Assembly: GCA_966250385.1 (NCBI GenBank) | Contig: CBINHC010000007.1 | Coordinates: 62,001 to 126,000, forward strand | DNA from: DASWTL01 sp966250385 | GTDB lineage: Bacteria; Bacteroidota; Bacteroidia; Sphingobacteriales; Sphingobacteriaceae | DNA: 64,000 nt | Direction of reading: 5' to 3' | Shown: one piece after another, positions 34,001 to 41,845 of the stretch | How positions within the stretch are numbered: the first letter of the stretch is position 1 | Layout of the letters: each line of letters starts with the position of its first letter | Translations under genes and position numbers: made by a program | Notes under the pieces: generated by a model | What the model saw: only the letters and a program-made list of their open reading frames with translations | What the model was told of the DNA's origin: nothing | The model's database searches: none

Positions 34001-35011
34001 TCACGATCCCTGGATATCGCCATACGCCTCCAGGATACGCTTGACCAGTTTGTGACGAACGACGTCCTCCCCGCTCAGGTAAATGATGTCGATCCCCCTG
34101 ATCCCCGGAAGGATCCGCAGCGCGGTCTGCAGGCCGGAATGCTGCTTTTTGGGCAGGTCGATCTGGGTAACATCCCCCGTAACAATGAATTTCGCGGTCG
34201 GCCCCATCCGGGTCAGGAACATCTTGAGCTGCATGTCGGTCGCATTCTGCGCCTCGTCGAGGATCACAAAGCAGTTATCGAGGGTCCGGCCCCGCATAAA
34301 TGCAAGCGGCGCGATCTCAATGGTCCGGTTCTCCAGGAAAACCTTCAGCCGTTCCGGCGGTATCATATCATCCAGCGCGTCGTACAGCGGACGGAGATAG
34401 GGATCAATCTTTTCCTTGAGATCGCCGGGCAGGAAACCAAGGTTCTCACCGGCCTCAACGGCAGGGCGCGTCAGGATGATCCGTTTGATCTCCTTGTTTT
34501 TCAAAGCGCGGACCGCCAGGGCGACCGCCGTATACGTTTTGCCGGTCCCTGCGGGGCCGATCGCAAAAAGGATGTCATTCTTGTTGATGCTGTCCACCAT
34601 CCGGCGCTGGTTGGCCGTCCGGGCTTTTACGACGATACCGTTGGGACCGAAAACGATCGGCTCGCCTCCGCCCCCGCCGGGAACCTTCCCGCGCCCGGGT
34701 TCGCCTTCGGCGTCTGCCGTCTGGCGCGCTCCCAGGATCGTTTCCAGGTCGTTGCTGTTCAGACTCTGATACTTGTCGGCATGGTCCAGGATCTCCTGGA
34801 ATTTCTGTAGAAATACCTTCAGTTCTCCCTCATCACCCAGCACCTTTACTTCGTTTCCGCGGGCCACGATCCGGATCTTGGGAAACTGCTTTTTTATGGT
34901 CTCAAAGTGTTCATTATTCGGTCCCCAGATCACCACTGGGCTGACATTTTCAATTTCCAGCTTTAGTTCGTTCAAGTCTATATTTTTTAGTCTTCGGGAT
35001 GTTTTGTCCAA
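34001..35011 (-). CDS. PhoH-family ATPase
   Basis: A 336-residue PhoH-like protein. Walker A is AIGPAGTGKTYTA and the Walker B region is CFVILDEAQNATDMQLKMFL. PhoH proteins are RNA-associated ATPases whose role is poorly known; they often lie beside ybeY, which is not seen here. A Gly/Glu-rich linker at about 103-122 separates an N-terminal KH-like or substrate-binding region from the ATPase. It starts 66 bases from the divergent SAM hydrolase gene. Confidence 0.94.
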   Translation of the reverse strand: MDKTSRRLKNIDLNELKLEIENVSPVVIWGPNNEHFETIKKQFPKIRIVARGNEVKVLGDEGELKVFLQKFQEILDHADKYQSLNSNDLETILGARQTADAEGEPGRGKVPGGGGGEPIVFGPNGIVVKARTANQRRMVDSINKNDILFAIGPAGTGKTYTAVALAVRALKNKEIKRIILTRPAVEAGENLGFLPGDLKEKIDPYLRPLYDALDDMIPPERLKVFLENRTIEIAPLAFMRGRTLDNCFVILDEAQNATDMQLKMFLTRMGPTAKFIVTGDVTQIDLPKKQHSGLQTALRILPGIRGIDIIYLSGEDVVRHKLVKRILEAYGDIQGS

Positions 35012-35077
35012 TAAAAAATTAATCTTTGTGGCACGGTTGGTCCATCACAACGATACAAATAAATATTCACAATTTTA

Positions 35078-35857
35078 ATGGCAATAATTACTTTAACGAC
35101 CGATCTTGGTTCTAAAGATTTCTACCAGGCTGCCCTTAAAGGAAGCATTTTGTCATTATTGCCGACTGTGAATATTGTTGATATCACCCATGATATTCCG
35201 GCCTTCAATATTCCTCAGGCCGCCTTCGTTCTGAAGAATTCGTTTCACTATTTTCCAAAGGCTACCGTGCATCTCATCGGGATCGATTCAGTCTTCAATG
35301 AGAACACCAGGTACCTAGCTTTAAAATACCAGGATCATTTTTTTGTTGGCTCCGATAACGGAATTTTTTCGTTACTGTTCGAGGAACCGCCGTCCATGAT
35401 GGTGGAGCTCAACATCATGCAGGATCTGAAGTTCCTGCACTTCCCGCTGTCCGATATTCTCTCCAAGGCAGCGGTTCACCTGGCCGCAGGAGGCTCACTC
35501 GAGGAGATCGGCATTCCGGCTGACGGACTTGAAGAAAAAATGATGCTTCACCCCGTCATCGAGAAGGATATTCTTCGGGGAAGCGTCATCTATATCGATT
35601 CGTTCCAGAACGTCATCACCAACATCACCAAGGACCTGTTCACCACCCTTCAGAATAACCGCAATTTCAGGCTGTTCTTTAAGCGCAACGAATCCATTTC
35701 CCAGCTGAGCTGGCACTACAATGAAGTTCCCGAAGGAGAAAAGCTCTGTATGTTCGGCATCAGCAACCACCTGGAGATCGCTATCAACAAGGGCAATGCA
35801 AGCGGGCTTCTGGGGCTTCATATCGGTGACATCGTCCGTATTGAATTTCAGTCATGA
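35078..35857 (+). CDS. SAM hydrolase (DUF62/SAM hydroxide adenosyltransferase)
   Basis: A 259-residue member of the family that hydrolyses S-adenosylmethionine to adenosine and methionine, related to fluorinases. Typical features: TLTTDLGSKDFYQAALKG at the N-terminus with the conserved Asp, IVDITHDIPAFNI, FVGSDNGIFSLL, and the C-terminal domain with VIYIDSFQNVITNI. Halogenase-specific features cannot be judged by eye. Its stop overlaps the next gene's start by 4 bases. Confidence 0.92.
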   Translation: MAIITLTTDLGSKDFYQAALKGSILSLLPTVNIVDITHDIPAFNIPQAAFVLKNSFHYFPKATVHLIGIDSVFNENTRYLALKYQDHFFVGSDNGIFSLLFEEPPSMMVELNIMQDLKFLHFPLSDILSKAAVHLAAGGSLEEIGIPADGLEEKMMLHPVIEKDILRGSVIYIDSFQNVITNITKDLFTTLQNNRNFRLFFKRNESISQLSWHYNEVPEGEKLCMFGISNHLEIAINKGNASGLLGLHIGDIVRIEFQS

Positions 35858-36165
35858 TCATCCGTTTTGTAAAAATGCGTTTCCGGCCGGAGCATACCCG
35901 GGAGTTTGAGCAGGTGTTCGCACGGACCCGGGCCGGGATCGTCGGATTCGACGGGTGCCGGCAGGTCGACCTGTTCACAGACTCCGCAGATCCTAACTCC
36001 TATTTCACTGTCAGTCACTGGGATAGTGAGGATCACCTGAACAGATACCGCAGCTCTGAGTTTTTCCGTGAAACCTGGTCCCGGATCAAGCCGACGTTCA
36101 GCGAAAGGGCTGAAGCCTGGTCCCTGGTCTCGCCGGGAACAGCACCGGATTCCACAGCGGGGTAA
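35854..36165 (+). CDS. Antibiotic biosynthesis monooxygenase-fold protein
   Basis: A 103-residue dimeric ferredoxin-like (ABM) protein. The start IIRFVKMRFRPEHTREFEQV, the middle GFDGCRQVDLFTDS and FTVSHWDSEDHLNRYRSSEF are typical of ABM/heme-degrading HmoA-like proteins and quinol monooxygenases. It overlaps the DUF62 gene by 4 bases (ATGA), so the two are translated together. Specific activity unknown. About 210 bases of nothing recognisable follow. Confidence 0.85.
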   Translation: MIIRFVKMRFRPEHTREFEQVFARTRAGIVGFDGCRQVDLFTDSADPNSYFTVSHWDSEDHLNRYRSSEFFRETWSRIKPTFSERAEAWSLVSPGTAPDSTAG

Positions 36166-36379
36166 GGACTGAACCTGAACCTTTCCGGATACCTTGTGTT
36201 CTTTTACTTCAGGCGTGCTCTGTCCTTTCGGTCTGCCGCCCGGGGGAAAGCTGATTCCGGTTTTTCGGCAAACGGCAGTTTTTTGCGGGCGGAAGCAACG
36301 ACACGGAATGCCGCCCCGAACGGTCAATCCGTATCGTGATGACAAATCAGGCTTAGCGGCATTCTTAACCTATGAACCT

Positions 36380-37231
36380 ATGGCGCAAAGTTTCAATAAC
36401 ATCCTCGTTCCCCTGAATTTCTCCGAATCGTCTGAAAATGCCGTAACGACCGGTATTGCGATGTCCAAGAGCCACCAGACCGCGCTGCATCTCCTCTTTG
36501 TAAAGGAAGACCCTAACCTGCTGGTTCCCCCAGGAAGGAACGCAGGCGTAGCCGAAATGGCGATGGTCGCCAATGCGGCCCTCCAGGATGAACTGGAGGC
36601 CCGGGCGAAGGCGATCGAAAAGGAGGACGGAATCGACTGCTACTTTCATATCTCGGGGGAAGACTTTCTCACGGCCGTCCTGAAAACGACGGCGGACTTC
36701 CATTGCGGTCTGGTCATACTTCAGAAAGCCGGAGGTACGGGTATTCTTCCTCTGGCCTGGAAGAACAGCGTGTACAGCATACTGAAAAATGTGAACTGCC
36801 CCGTCCTGGTGCTCCCGCCCGGGAAAACCCCGCTTACCTTCACGAATGTCCTTTTTCCGGTAAGGCCGCTGGTAGCCGCACTCGACAAACTCGAAGCAGC
36901 CCTTTCCATTATCAGCAAGAATAATTCGAAGGTCCTGCTGTTCTCCGCTTTGGACCGCAGGAATGAGCCCTCCGATGCTGCCCTGGTAAACGAGCTGACA
37001 AACCGGGCCTATTTCAAAATGAGCATCAACGATATTGACATTGAAAAAGAGGCCAATGTATCGGATAATGTTGCCGCGGAAGTGATCAATAAGGCGGTTG
37101 AACGGAATTCCGACCTGATCATCATCAGTGCCACCATCAAGAAGGGATGGACCGCAGGCTTCTATAAGAACTATACGGAAAAAGTTATTGATGCTTCTCT
37201 CATTCCGGTCCTGTGCGTAAGGGTGCCGTAG
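36380..37231 (+). CDS. Universal stress protein with two Usp domains
   Basis: A 283-residue tandem Usp protein. Domain 1 (about 1-145) begins FNNILVPLNFSESSENAV and ends NVNCPVLVLPPG. Domain 2 (about 150-283) begins FTNVLFPVRP and ends ASLIPVLCVRVP. Some Usp domains bind ATP through G-x-x-G-x(9)-GS/T; here the first domain has a partial site (GGTGILPLAWKNSVY), so nucleotide binding is doubtful. The open frame reaches 36194, but the ATG at 36380 gives the normal start. Confidence 0.9.
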   Translation: MAQSFNNILVPLNFSESSENAVTTGIAMSKSHQTALHLLFVKEDPNLLVPPGRNAGVAEMAMVANAALQDELEARAKAIEKEDGIDCYFHISGEDFLTAVLKTTADFHCGLVILQKAGGTGILPLAWKNSVYSILKNVNCPVLVLPPGKTPLTFTNVLFPVRPLVAALDKLEAALSIISKNNSKVLLFSALDRRNEPSDAALVNELTNRAYFKMSINDIDIEKEANVSDNVAAEVINKAVERNSDLIIISATIKKGWTAGFYKNYTEKVIDASLIPVLCVRVP

Positions 37232-37323
37232 CCTGAGGCAAGGCATATTTTCCTAAACATCCCGTCGGGTCCGCTTGTAATTATAAAACGTTGCATATCA
37301 GCACATAACAATTCCAAATCTCT

Positions 37324-38573
37324 ATGGAAATTCCATTAAAGAGGCTACAGGAACCTGCAAAGCTCTCTGAGGGTGTTCCGGCAGGATCGCAGGACGCCGG
37401 TGCGGTGACAGGCACCTCTCCCCGACCGGTGCTCAGCGTCCTGAATGCAGTCGCCATGATCGTCGGGATCGTCATCGGCGCGGGTATCTTTAGAACGCCC
37501 TCAATGGTCGCAGCGAATACCGGCAATGAAGCGATGTATATGGGATCCTGGCTGCTCGGCGGATTGGTGTCCCTCACCGGAGCCCTGTGTTATGGAGAAC
37601 TGGCCTCAGCCTTCCCCAGCACCGGAGGTGAATACCATTTTCTGCACCGGGCGTACGGCAGACGCCTGGCTTTCCTGTTTGCCTGGGCGCGGCTGAGCGT
37701 GGTCCAGACCGGCTCCATTGCAATTCTTGCGTTCATCTTCGGCGATTATGCTTCCCAGCTCCGGGCCCTGGGTCCGCAGACCTCGGTGATCTATGCGGGC
37801 ATGGTCGTTATCGCGCTCACGGCGTTAAATATCCTCGGCGTGAGGTTCGGGACGGGCACGCAAAAGCTGCTGACGACGTTGGAAGTCGGCGGAGTTCTCC
37901 TGGTTATCATCGCCGGACTGTTTTTCAGTCCCGCGCATGAGCCGGAGCTCGTCGCCAGTGACCCTGCAGCGGGATCCACGGGGCTAGCCATGGTCGTCGT
38001 ATTGCTGACCTACGGTGGCTGGAATGAAGCCGGATATATTTCTGCAGAAATGCGATCGGGAAGCAAACGGCTGGCAGCCGCCCTCATCATCAGCCTGGTG
38101 GTGATTACCGGTATCTACCTCCTGATCAACTGGACCTACGTCCGGGCGCTGGGACTCGACCGGATGGCCCGGTCGCCCGCGGTGGCAGCAGACCTCATGC
38201 AAGCGACCTTTGGCAACGCGGCGTGATCCTGATCGCCGTCCTGGCCGCCGTCTCGGCCCTTACTTCGGCCAACGCCACCATTTTCACCGGAGCCCGAACC
38301 TGTTATGCACTCGGCCGGGATTTTCCTGTGTCCGGGATTTCATTGTTCATTCTGCGCAGCAGGGAACCCCTGACCCTCAGACCGTTCCGGGTCCCGCTAT
38401 ATCCCCTGACGCCGCTCATTTTCTGCATGACCTGCCTGTACCTGCTGTACTCGAGCGTCGTGTACACCGGGTACGGCGCCTTTGTGGGTATCGCGGTTCT
38501 GCTGGCAGGCCTGTTCCTGTTTCCATTTATCAGACGCCCGGGCTCGCTGCCGGGAACCCAACATCAATACTGA
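37324..38573 (+). pseudogene. APC-family amino-acid permease, frameshifted and internally deleted
   Basis: An APC-superfamily permease (12 membrane segments when intact), split into two frames. The first frame (to 38226) covers segments 1-8 with VIGAGIFRTPSMVAANTG and stops after QATFGNAA. The natural continuation VILIAVLAAVSALTSANATIF is read one frame off; one base more in GCGGCGTGATC would restore it. In the second frame ALGRDFPV jumps directly to SGISLFILRSREPLTLRPFRVPLYP. In intact relatives these are separated by roughly 50-60 residues, so an in-frame deletion has removed about two membrane segments. Both lesions point to a dead gene. Its last stop lies 25 bases before the exported methyltransferase. 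Confidence 0.82.
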
Positions 38574-38598
38574 AACGTGAATCATAAAATAAAACCAC

Positions 38599-39138
38599 AT
38601 GAAAACACCAGGAAAAATGATCAGCATGTTAATTCTGGGACTGTTCACCGTGACGGTCCTGCAGGCCCAGGAAATCGTGAACCGGGACGTGCCGTATGTT
38701 CCAACCAGAGAGGAGGTCGTCAACGCGATGCTGACGCTGGCAAAGGTTTCCAAAAATGACCGGGTATATGACCTGGGATGCGGAGATGGCCGCATTGTGG
38801 TCACTGCAGCCAAGAAATTCGGAGCCAGCGGGGTCGGAATCGACATCGATCCGCAGCGGATCCGGGAGGCGAATGAGAACGCCCGCAAATCCGGCGTCAG
38901 CGACAAGGTCCGTTTTATCCAGAATGACCTGTTCAAGAGCGACTTCAGTGACGCGACCGTAGTAACGCTTTATCTCCTGCCCGCCGTTAATCTGAGACTC
39001 CGGCCGCAGCTGATGAAGCAGCTGAAACCCGGTACCCGGATCGTATCACACGCTTTCGATATGGGTGATTGGAAACCGGAAAAGACGGTCGAGGTGGATA
39101 GTACCACGATCTATTTCTGGACGATACCTGCCAGGTAG
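38599..39138 (+). CDS. Exported SAM-dependent methyltransferase
   Basis: A 179-residue class I methyltransferase. Motif I is VYDLGCGDGRIVVTAA, motif II GVGIDIDPQRI, and later VTLYLLPAVNLRLRPQL, typical of a small family whose members often begin DVPYVPT. The N-terminus (MISMLILGLFTVTVLQAQ) is a Sec signal peptide, cut near LQA-QE. Since S-adenosylmethionine is cytoplasmic, a periplasmic methyltransferase is odd; related proteins with the same architecture exist in Bacteroidota and Planctomycetes, as I recall. Substrate unknown. It lies 25 bases after the broken permease. Confidence 0.82.
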   Translation: MKTPGKMISMLILGLFTVTVLQAQEIVNRDVPYVPTREEVVNAMLTLAKVSKNDRVYDLGCGDGRIVVTAAKKFGASGVGIDIDPQRIREANENARKSGVSDKVRFIQNDLFKSDFSDATVVTLYLLPAVNLRLRPQLMKQLKPGTRIVSHAFDMGDWKPEKTVEVDSTTIYFWTIPAR

Positions 39139-39143
39139 ACCTC

Positions 39144-39374
39144 TTATCGTCCGACGAGGTATTCCCCGGCCAGTGCAGTGCCGACCAGGGCCAGCAGGAT
39201 CAGGTAGGTAACCGGATGGGCGAAGTTGAACGTCCACCCCATGTAACGGGATCTCTTGGGAACCACTACCCGGGAATCTCTCACGTTGTAATAAAAGATT
39301 CCCCATCTGTAATTGGCAGGATCGGCGATCATCTGATCTTCTTCAAACTGTTGAAACGGTGACTTCATACGCAT
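39144..39374 (-). CDS. DUF5808-family small membrane protein
   Basis: A 76-residue protein with the pattern DPANYRWGIFYYNVRDSRVV then VPKRSRYMGWTFNFAHP and one C-terminal membrane segment (TYLILLALVGTALAG), which is the DUF5808 domain. Function unknown. A box TATCTTAC on the minus strand directly abuts its ATG (39375-39382), suggesting a leaderless message. Confidence 0.8.
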   Translation of the reverse strand: MRMKSPFQQFEEDQMIADPANYRWGIFYYNVRDSRVVVPKRSRYMGWTFNFAHPVTYLILLALVGTALAGEYLVGR

Positions 39375-39457
39375 GTAAGATACGAAATCTCGCGTAAACG
39401 AGCCGGAAGTGCGGAAAATATTGCGGAGATGTAACCGGACAGGTCTTTTTGCGTCTT

Positions 39458-40378
39458 ATGATCATGAACTTAAAAGCAGCATTCGTACTACTTCTCCTGG
39501 TGTCCTTCCGGCTGGTTTCCCCGGCGCAGGAAAGAAAGATCCGCACGTCGGACGGCGTGGATCTATTTGTTAACGTAAAAGGCCGGGGCCTGCCCTGCCT
39601 GTATATCCACGGAGGACCCGGTTCAGGCGCATACTGGCTGGAAAAATTCAGCGGGCCCATGCTGGAGGAAAGATTCCGGATGGTCTACCTCGACCAGCGC
39701 GGAGTCAGCAGATCGGGCAGCCCGGCCAACCAGGACTTCTCGCTGGAGCGCATGTTAAAGGATTTCGAGGAGGTCCGCCAGGCGCTGGGCATCCCGAAAT
39801 GGATCGTTCTCGGACATTCCTTCGGCGCCGGCATGCAAACCGCCTACGCCGGGAAGTATCCGAATGCTGTCGCGGGAATGATCATGCTAAACGGTACCGT
39901 GAATATTGCAGAATCACTGAAGAGCACATTTGCATACACCCGCGAGCGGGTAACCCCTGAACAATATAAAGAACTGCTTGCGACGGATGGCCCCCTGATG
40001 AACCGGATGTCCGCCGCCATGCAGCTTCTCGGCAAGGATTCATACCGGTTGTTCTACCGGGACAAGGCGAGTTCAGATTCCATGGACCGCGTCATGCAGG
40101 AAGTGTCAGGCTGGAACTATGACTTTGGCGGAAACGTAAACCGGTATCCCGAATACTTCCAGGACTTCAGTCCGGTGACCGAAACGATCCGGGTTCCGGT
40201 GCTGGTATTCAGTGGCAAATCGGATTATGCCATCGGCCCAGACCACTACAAGCTGATCCGCTTCCCTGAACAGATGCTGTTCCGCGCCGACGTGGGTCAC
40301 CTTCCGTTCCTGGAAGCGCCGGGCGCGCTGAAATCCGCGATCGATGCCTACCTCAGCAAATATTTCGGCAAGTCCTGA
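39458..40378 (+). CDS. Secreted alpha/beta hydrolase, prolyl aminopeptidase-like
   Basis: A 306-residue alpha/beta hydrolase with signal peptide (MNLKAAFVLLLLVSFRLVSPAQ). Motifs: oxyanion HGGPGSGAY, DQRGVSRSGSP, nucleophile elbow GHSFGAG, late Asp in FSGKSDYAIG and His in VGHLPFLE. HGGPG with DQRG is typical of S33 prolyl aminopeptidases, so peptidase activity on Pro-containing peptides is plausible, but other hydrolases share it. Start: ATG at 39458 or 39464; the TTG at 39449 is unlikely. Confidence 0.85.
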   Translation: MIMNLKAAFVLLLLVSFRLVSPAQERKIRTSDGVDLFVNVKGRGLPCLYIHGGPGSGAYWLEKFSGPMLEERFRMVYLDQRGVSRSGSPANQDFSLERMLKDFEEVRQALGIPKWIVLGHSFGAGMQTAYAGKYPNAVAGMIMLNGTVNIAESLKSTFAYTRERVTPEQYKELLATDGPLMNRMSAAMQLLGKDSYRLFYRDKASSDSMDRVMQEVSGWNYDFGGNVNRYPEYFQDFSPVTETIRVPVLVFSGKSDYAIGPDHYKLIRFPEQMLFRADVGHLPFLEAPGALKSAIDAYLSKYFGKS

Positions 40379-40397
40379 CGTCATGCGGCAAAAGCCT

Positions 40398-40405
40398 TAC
40401 TTTTG
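40398..40405 (+). promoter_or_regulatory. Candidate -7 box TACTTTTG, 3 bases before start codon
   Basis: TACTTTTG fits TAnnTTTG and ends 3 bases upstream of the ATG at 40409. No matching TTTG -33. Would give a leaderless transcript. Confidence 0.42.
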
Positions 40406-40408
40406 GGC

Positions 40409-40807
40409 ATGAAAAAATACCTGATTGGTTCAGTACTGGCCATTGCGGCCCTCCTGATGATCTGGGACTCGGTGAAACAGCCTGGCACGGAGGATCTGAA
40501 GGGCAATTTTGAGGAACTGGCCTTTGTCCGGAATGAGCAGAACACAGGTCCGGTTGTCCGGGTGTACGCCGCCTCGGTGAGCGACACCCTGTGGTCCGAG
40601 ATGGAAAAATACGGCCGGCTCATGCCGCATACGAAGTACGGGGTTACGCGGGTTTATTTCTTCCGCGCCGGCCGGCACGTGCCCCACCGCCTGTCGCTCG
40701 AGGGAAGCCAGGTTCCCGAGCCATTTCACCCGAATTGCCTGGCCGTCTTTGAAAAAAATGCCATGGGCCAGGTTAGCCTGACGCGGTTCCCGTTCGCAGG
40801 CAGATAG
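40409..40807 (+). CDS. Membrane-anchored hypothetical protein
   Basis: A 132-residue protein I do not recognise. A single hydrophobic segment at 4-20 (YLIGSVLAIAALLMIW) is followed by a soluble region with ELAFVRNEQNTGPVVRVYA and YGVTRVYFFRAGRHVPHRL. It may be a small periplasmic protein. It lies between the hydrolase and the convergent metallophosphoesterase. Confidence 0.65.
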   Translation: MKKYLIGSVLAIAALLMIWDSVKQPGTEDLKGNFEELAFVRNEQNTGPVVRVYAASVSDTLWSEMEKYGRLMPHTKYGVTRVYFFRAGRHVPHRLSLEGSQVPEPFHPNCLAVFEKNAMGQVSLTRFPFAGR

Positions 40808-40820
40808 CCCGGGACACCCT

Positions 40821-41576
40821 TCAGAGGACGCCGGGTTCTTCCGCAGACCGGAGGGTGGCCTGCCGGGTGCTGAAGAGTACCGGATCCCAGCTGATCCCAT
40901 CCTCCCGGAACGTAATGAGCCGGTAGCCGAAAAAAGACGTATCGATCTCCATTTCTTCAGCACGGCGCAACTGAAATGAAGCGGCGGGCGAAATAACCTG
41001 GGTAATATTACCCAGCACCTGTACATCATCCATATGGTAATGACCGCAGAACACGGTCACGGGAATTCCGGCCGCCTGCAAAAGGGCGGCGAGCTGCTCC
41101 CTTCCGAAAAGCGGGTATTCCCGGTCAATGGCGGTATCTACGGGCAGGATGGGATGATGGATAAAGATCACCGGATGTTTGGGGGTCTGTATTTCCTGCT
41201 CAAGCCAGGCGAACTGTTCCGCACTGATTAAACCGGCGGAGGAGTCCAGCAGGACATATTTATACCGGTCGTCTTCGCTGGCATGATACCACTCCAGGCA
41301 GGAGGCAGGCACATCCGTTTCGAAAAATACGCGGACGGCATTCTTGCTATCATGATTGCCCGGGGTAAGCCGGAGTCTGAATTTCCCCATGGAGTCGAAG
41401 AAACTCCGGTAGGCCGACGGCTGCCCGATATCTCCCCCGAAGATCACTTCTTCCACGCCGCGGGCCTCGACGTCGTCCAGGATCATTTTCAGGTTCAGGC
41501 GCGGATTGATACCTTTTTCAAAGGAATCATTCTCGTCCAGGTGGCTGTCGGTAATGTATGCGATCGTTCTGTCCAT
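40821..41576 (-). CDS. Metallophosphoesterase (CpdA/Icc-like)
   Basis: A 251-residue calcineurin-like phosphoesterase. Metal-binding motifs in order: YITDSHLDEND, FGGDIGQP, TPGNHDS, IHHPILPVD and CGHYHMDDV. This is the full pattern of the CpdA/Icc group, which acts on cyclic nucleotides or other phosphodiesters. It is probably cytosolic. The 269 bases upstream hold only a candidate promoter for the ABC exporter on the other strand. Confidence 0.92.
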   Translation of the reverse strand: MDRTIAYITDSHLDENDSFEKGINPRLNLKMILDDVEARGVEEVIFGGDIGQPSAYRSFFDSMGKFRLRLTPGNHDSKNAVRVFFETDVPASCLEWYHASEDDRYKYVLLDSSAGLISAEQFAWLEQEIQTPKHPVIFIHHPILPVDTAIDREYPLFGREQLAALLQAAGIPVTVFCGHYHMDDVQVLGNITQVISPAASFQLRRAEEMEIDTSFFGYRLITFREDGISWDPVLFSTRQATLRSAEEPGVL

Positions 41577-41786
41577 GTTGTGACCTATTTAGTTCGATGA
41601 CCTGCGGCGACCTCCGCTCCAATGCCGCATCCTGCTGCTGAGGGTCTCAACCCGCTTCCAACAGCCCCCAAAGGCGTTCGCGCTAAGCAAGTTAAAAAAA
41701 ATCCGAAAGATCCAAACTGCGGGTATCTTTTTTATAACACGTCTGAACCCGGGTAAAAATTACTTCACAGTGATGTTCCGCTGATT

Positions 41787-41814
41787 TTTGAAGCGGTTTA
41801 AAATGCTATTTTTG
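41787..41814 (+). promoter_or_regulatory. Candidate promoter of ABC exporter
   Basis: TTTG (41787-41790) and TATTTTTG (41807-41814) are 16 bases apart, slightly short for the Bacteroidota -33/-7 pair; the exporter ATG is 31 bases downstream. Confidence 0.55.
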
Positions 41815-41845
41815 TAAGCGCCAAATTCGCGGCGATTTATTCTTA

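Noticed and set aside
36194..36379. 62-codon extension of the Usp protein
   Set aside because: The residues look like non-coding DNA (cysteine- and proline-rich), and MAQSFNNILVP is the normal Usp start. I see nothing else in this gap.
41577..41786. Possible small gene or RNA in the gap between metallophosphoesterase and ABC exporter
   Set aside because: No open frame with protein character and no strong fold; only the exporter promoter at its end is supported.
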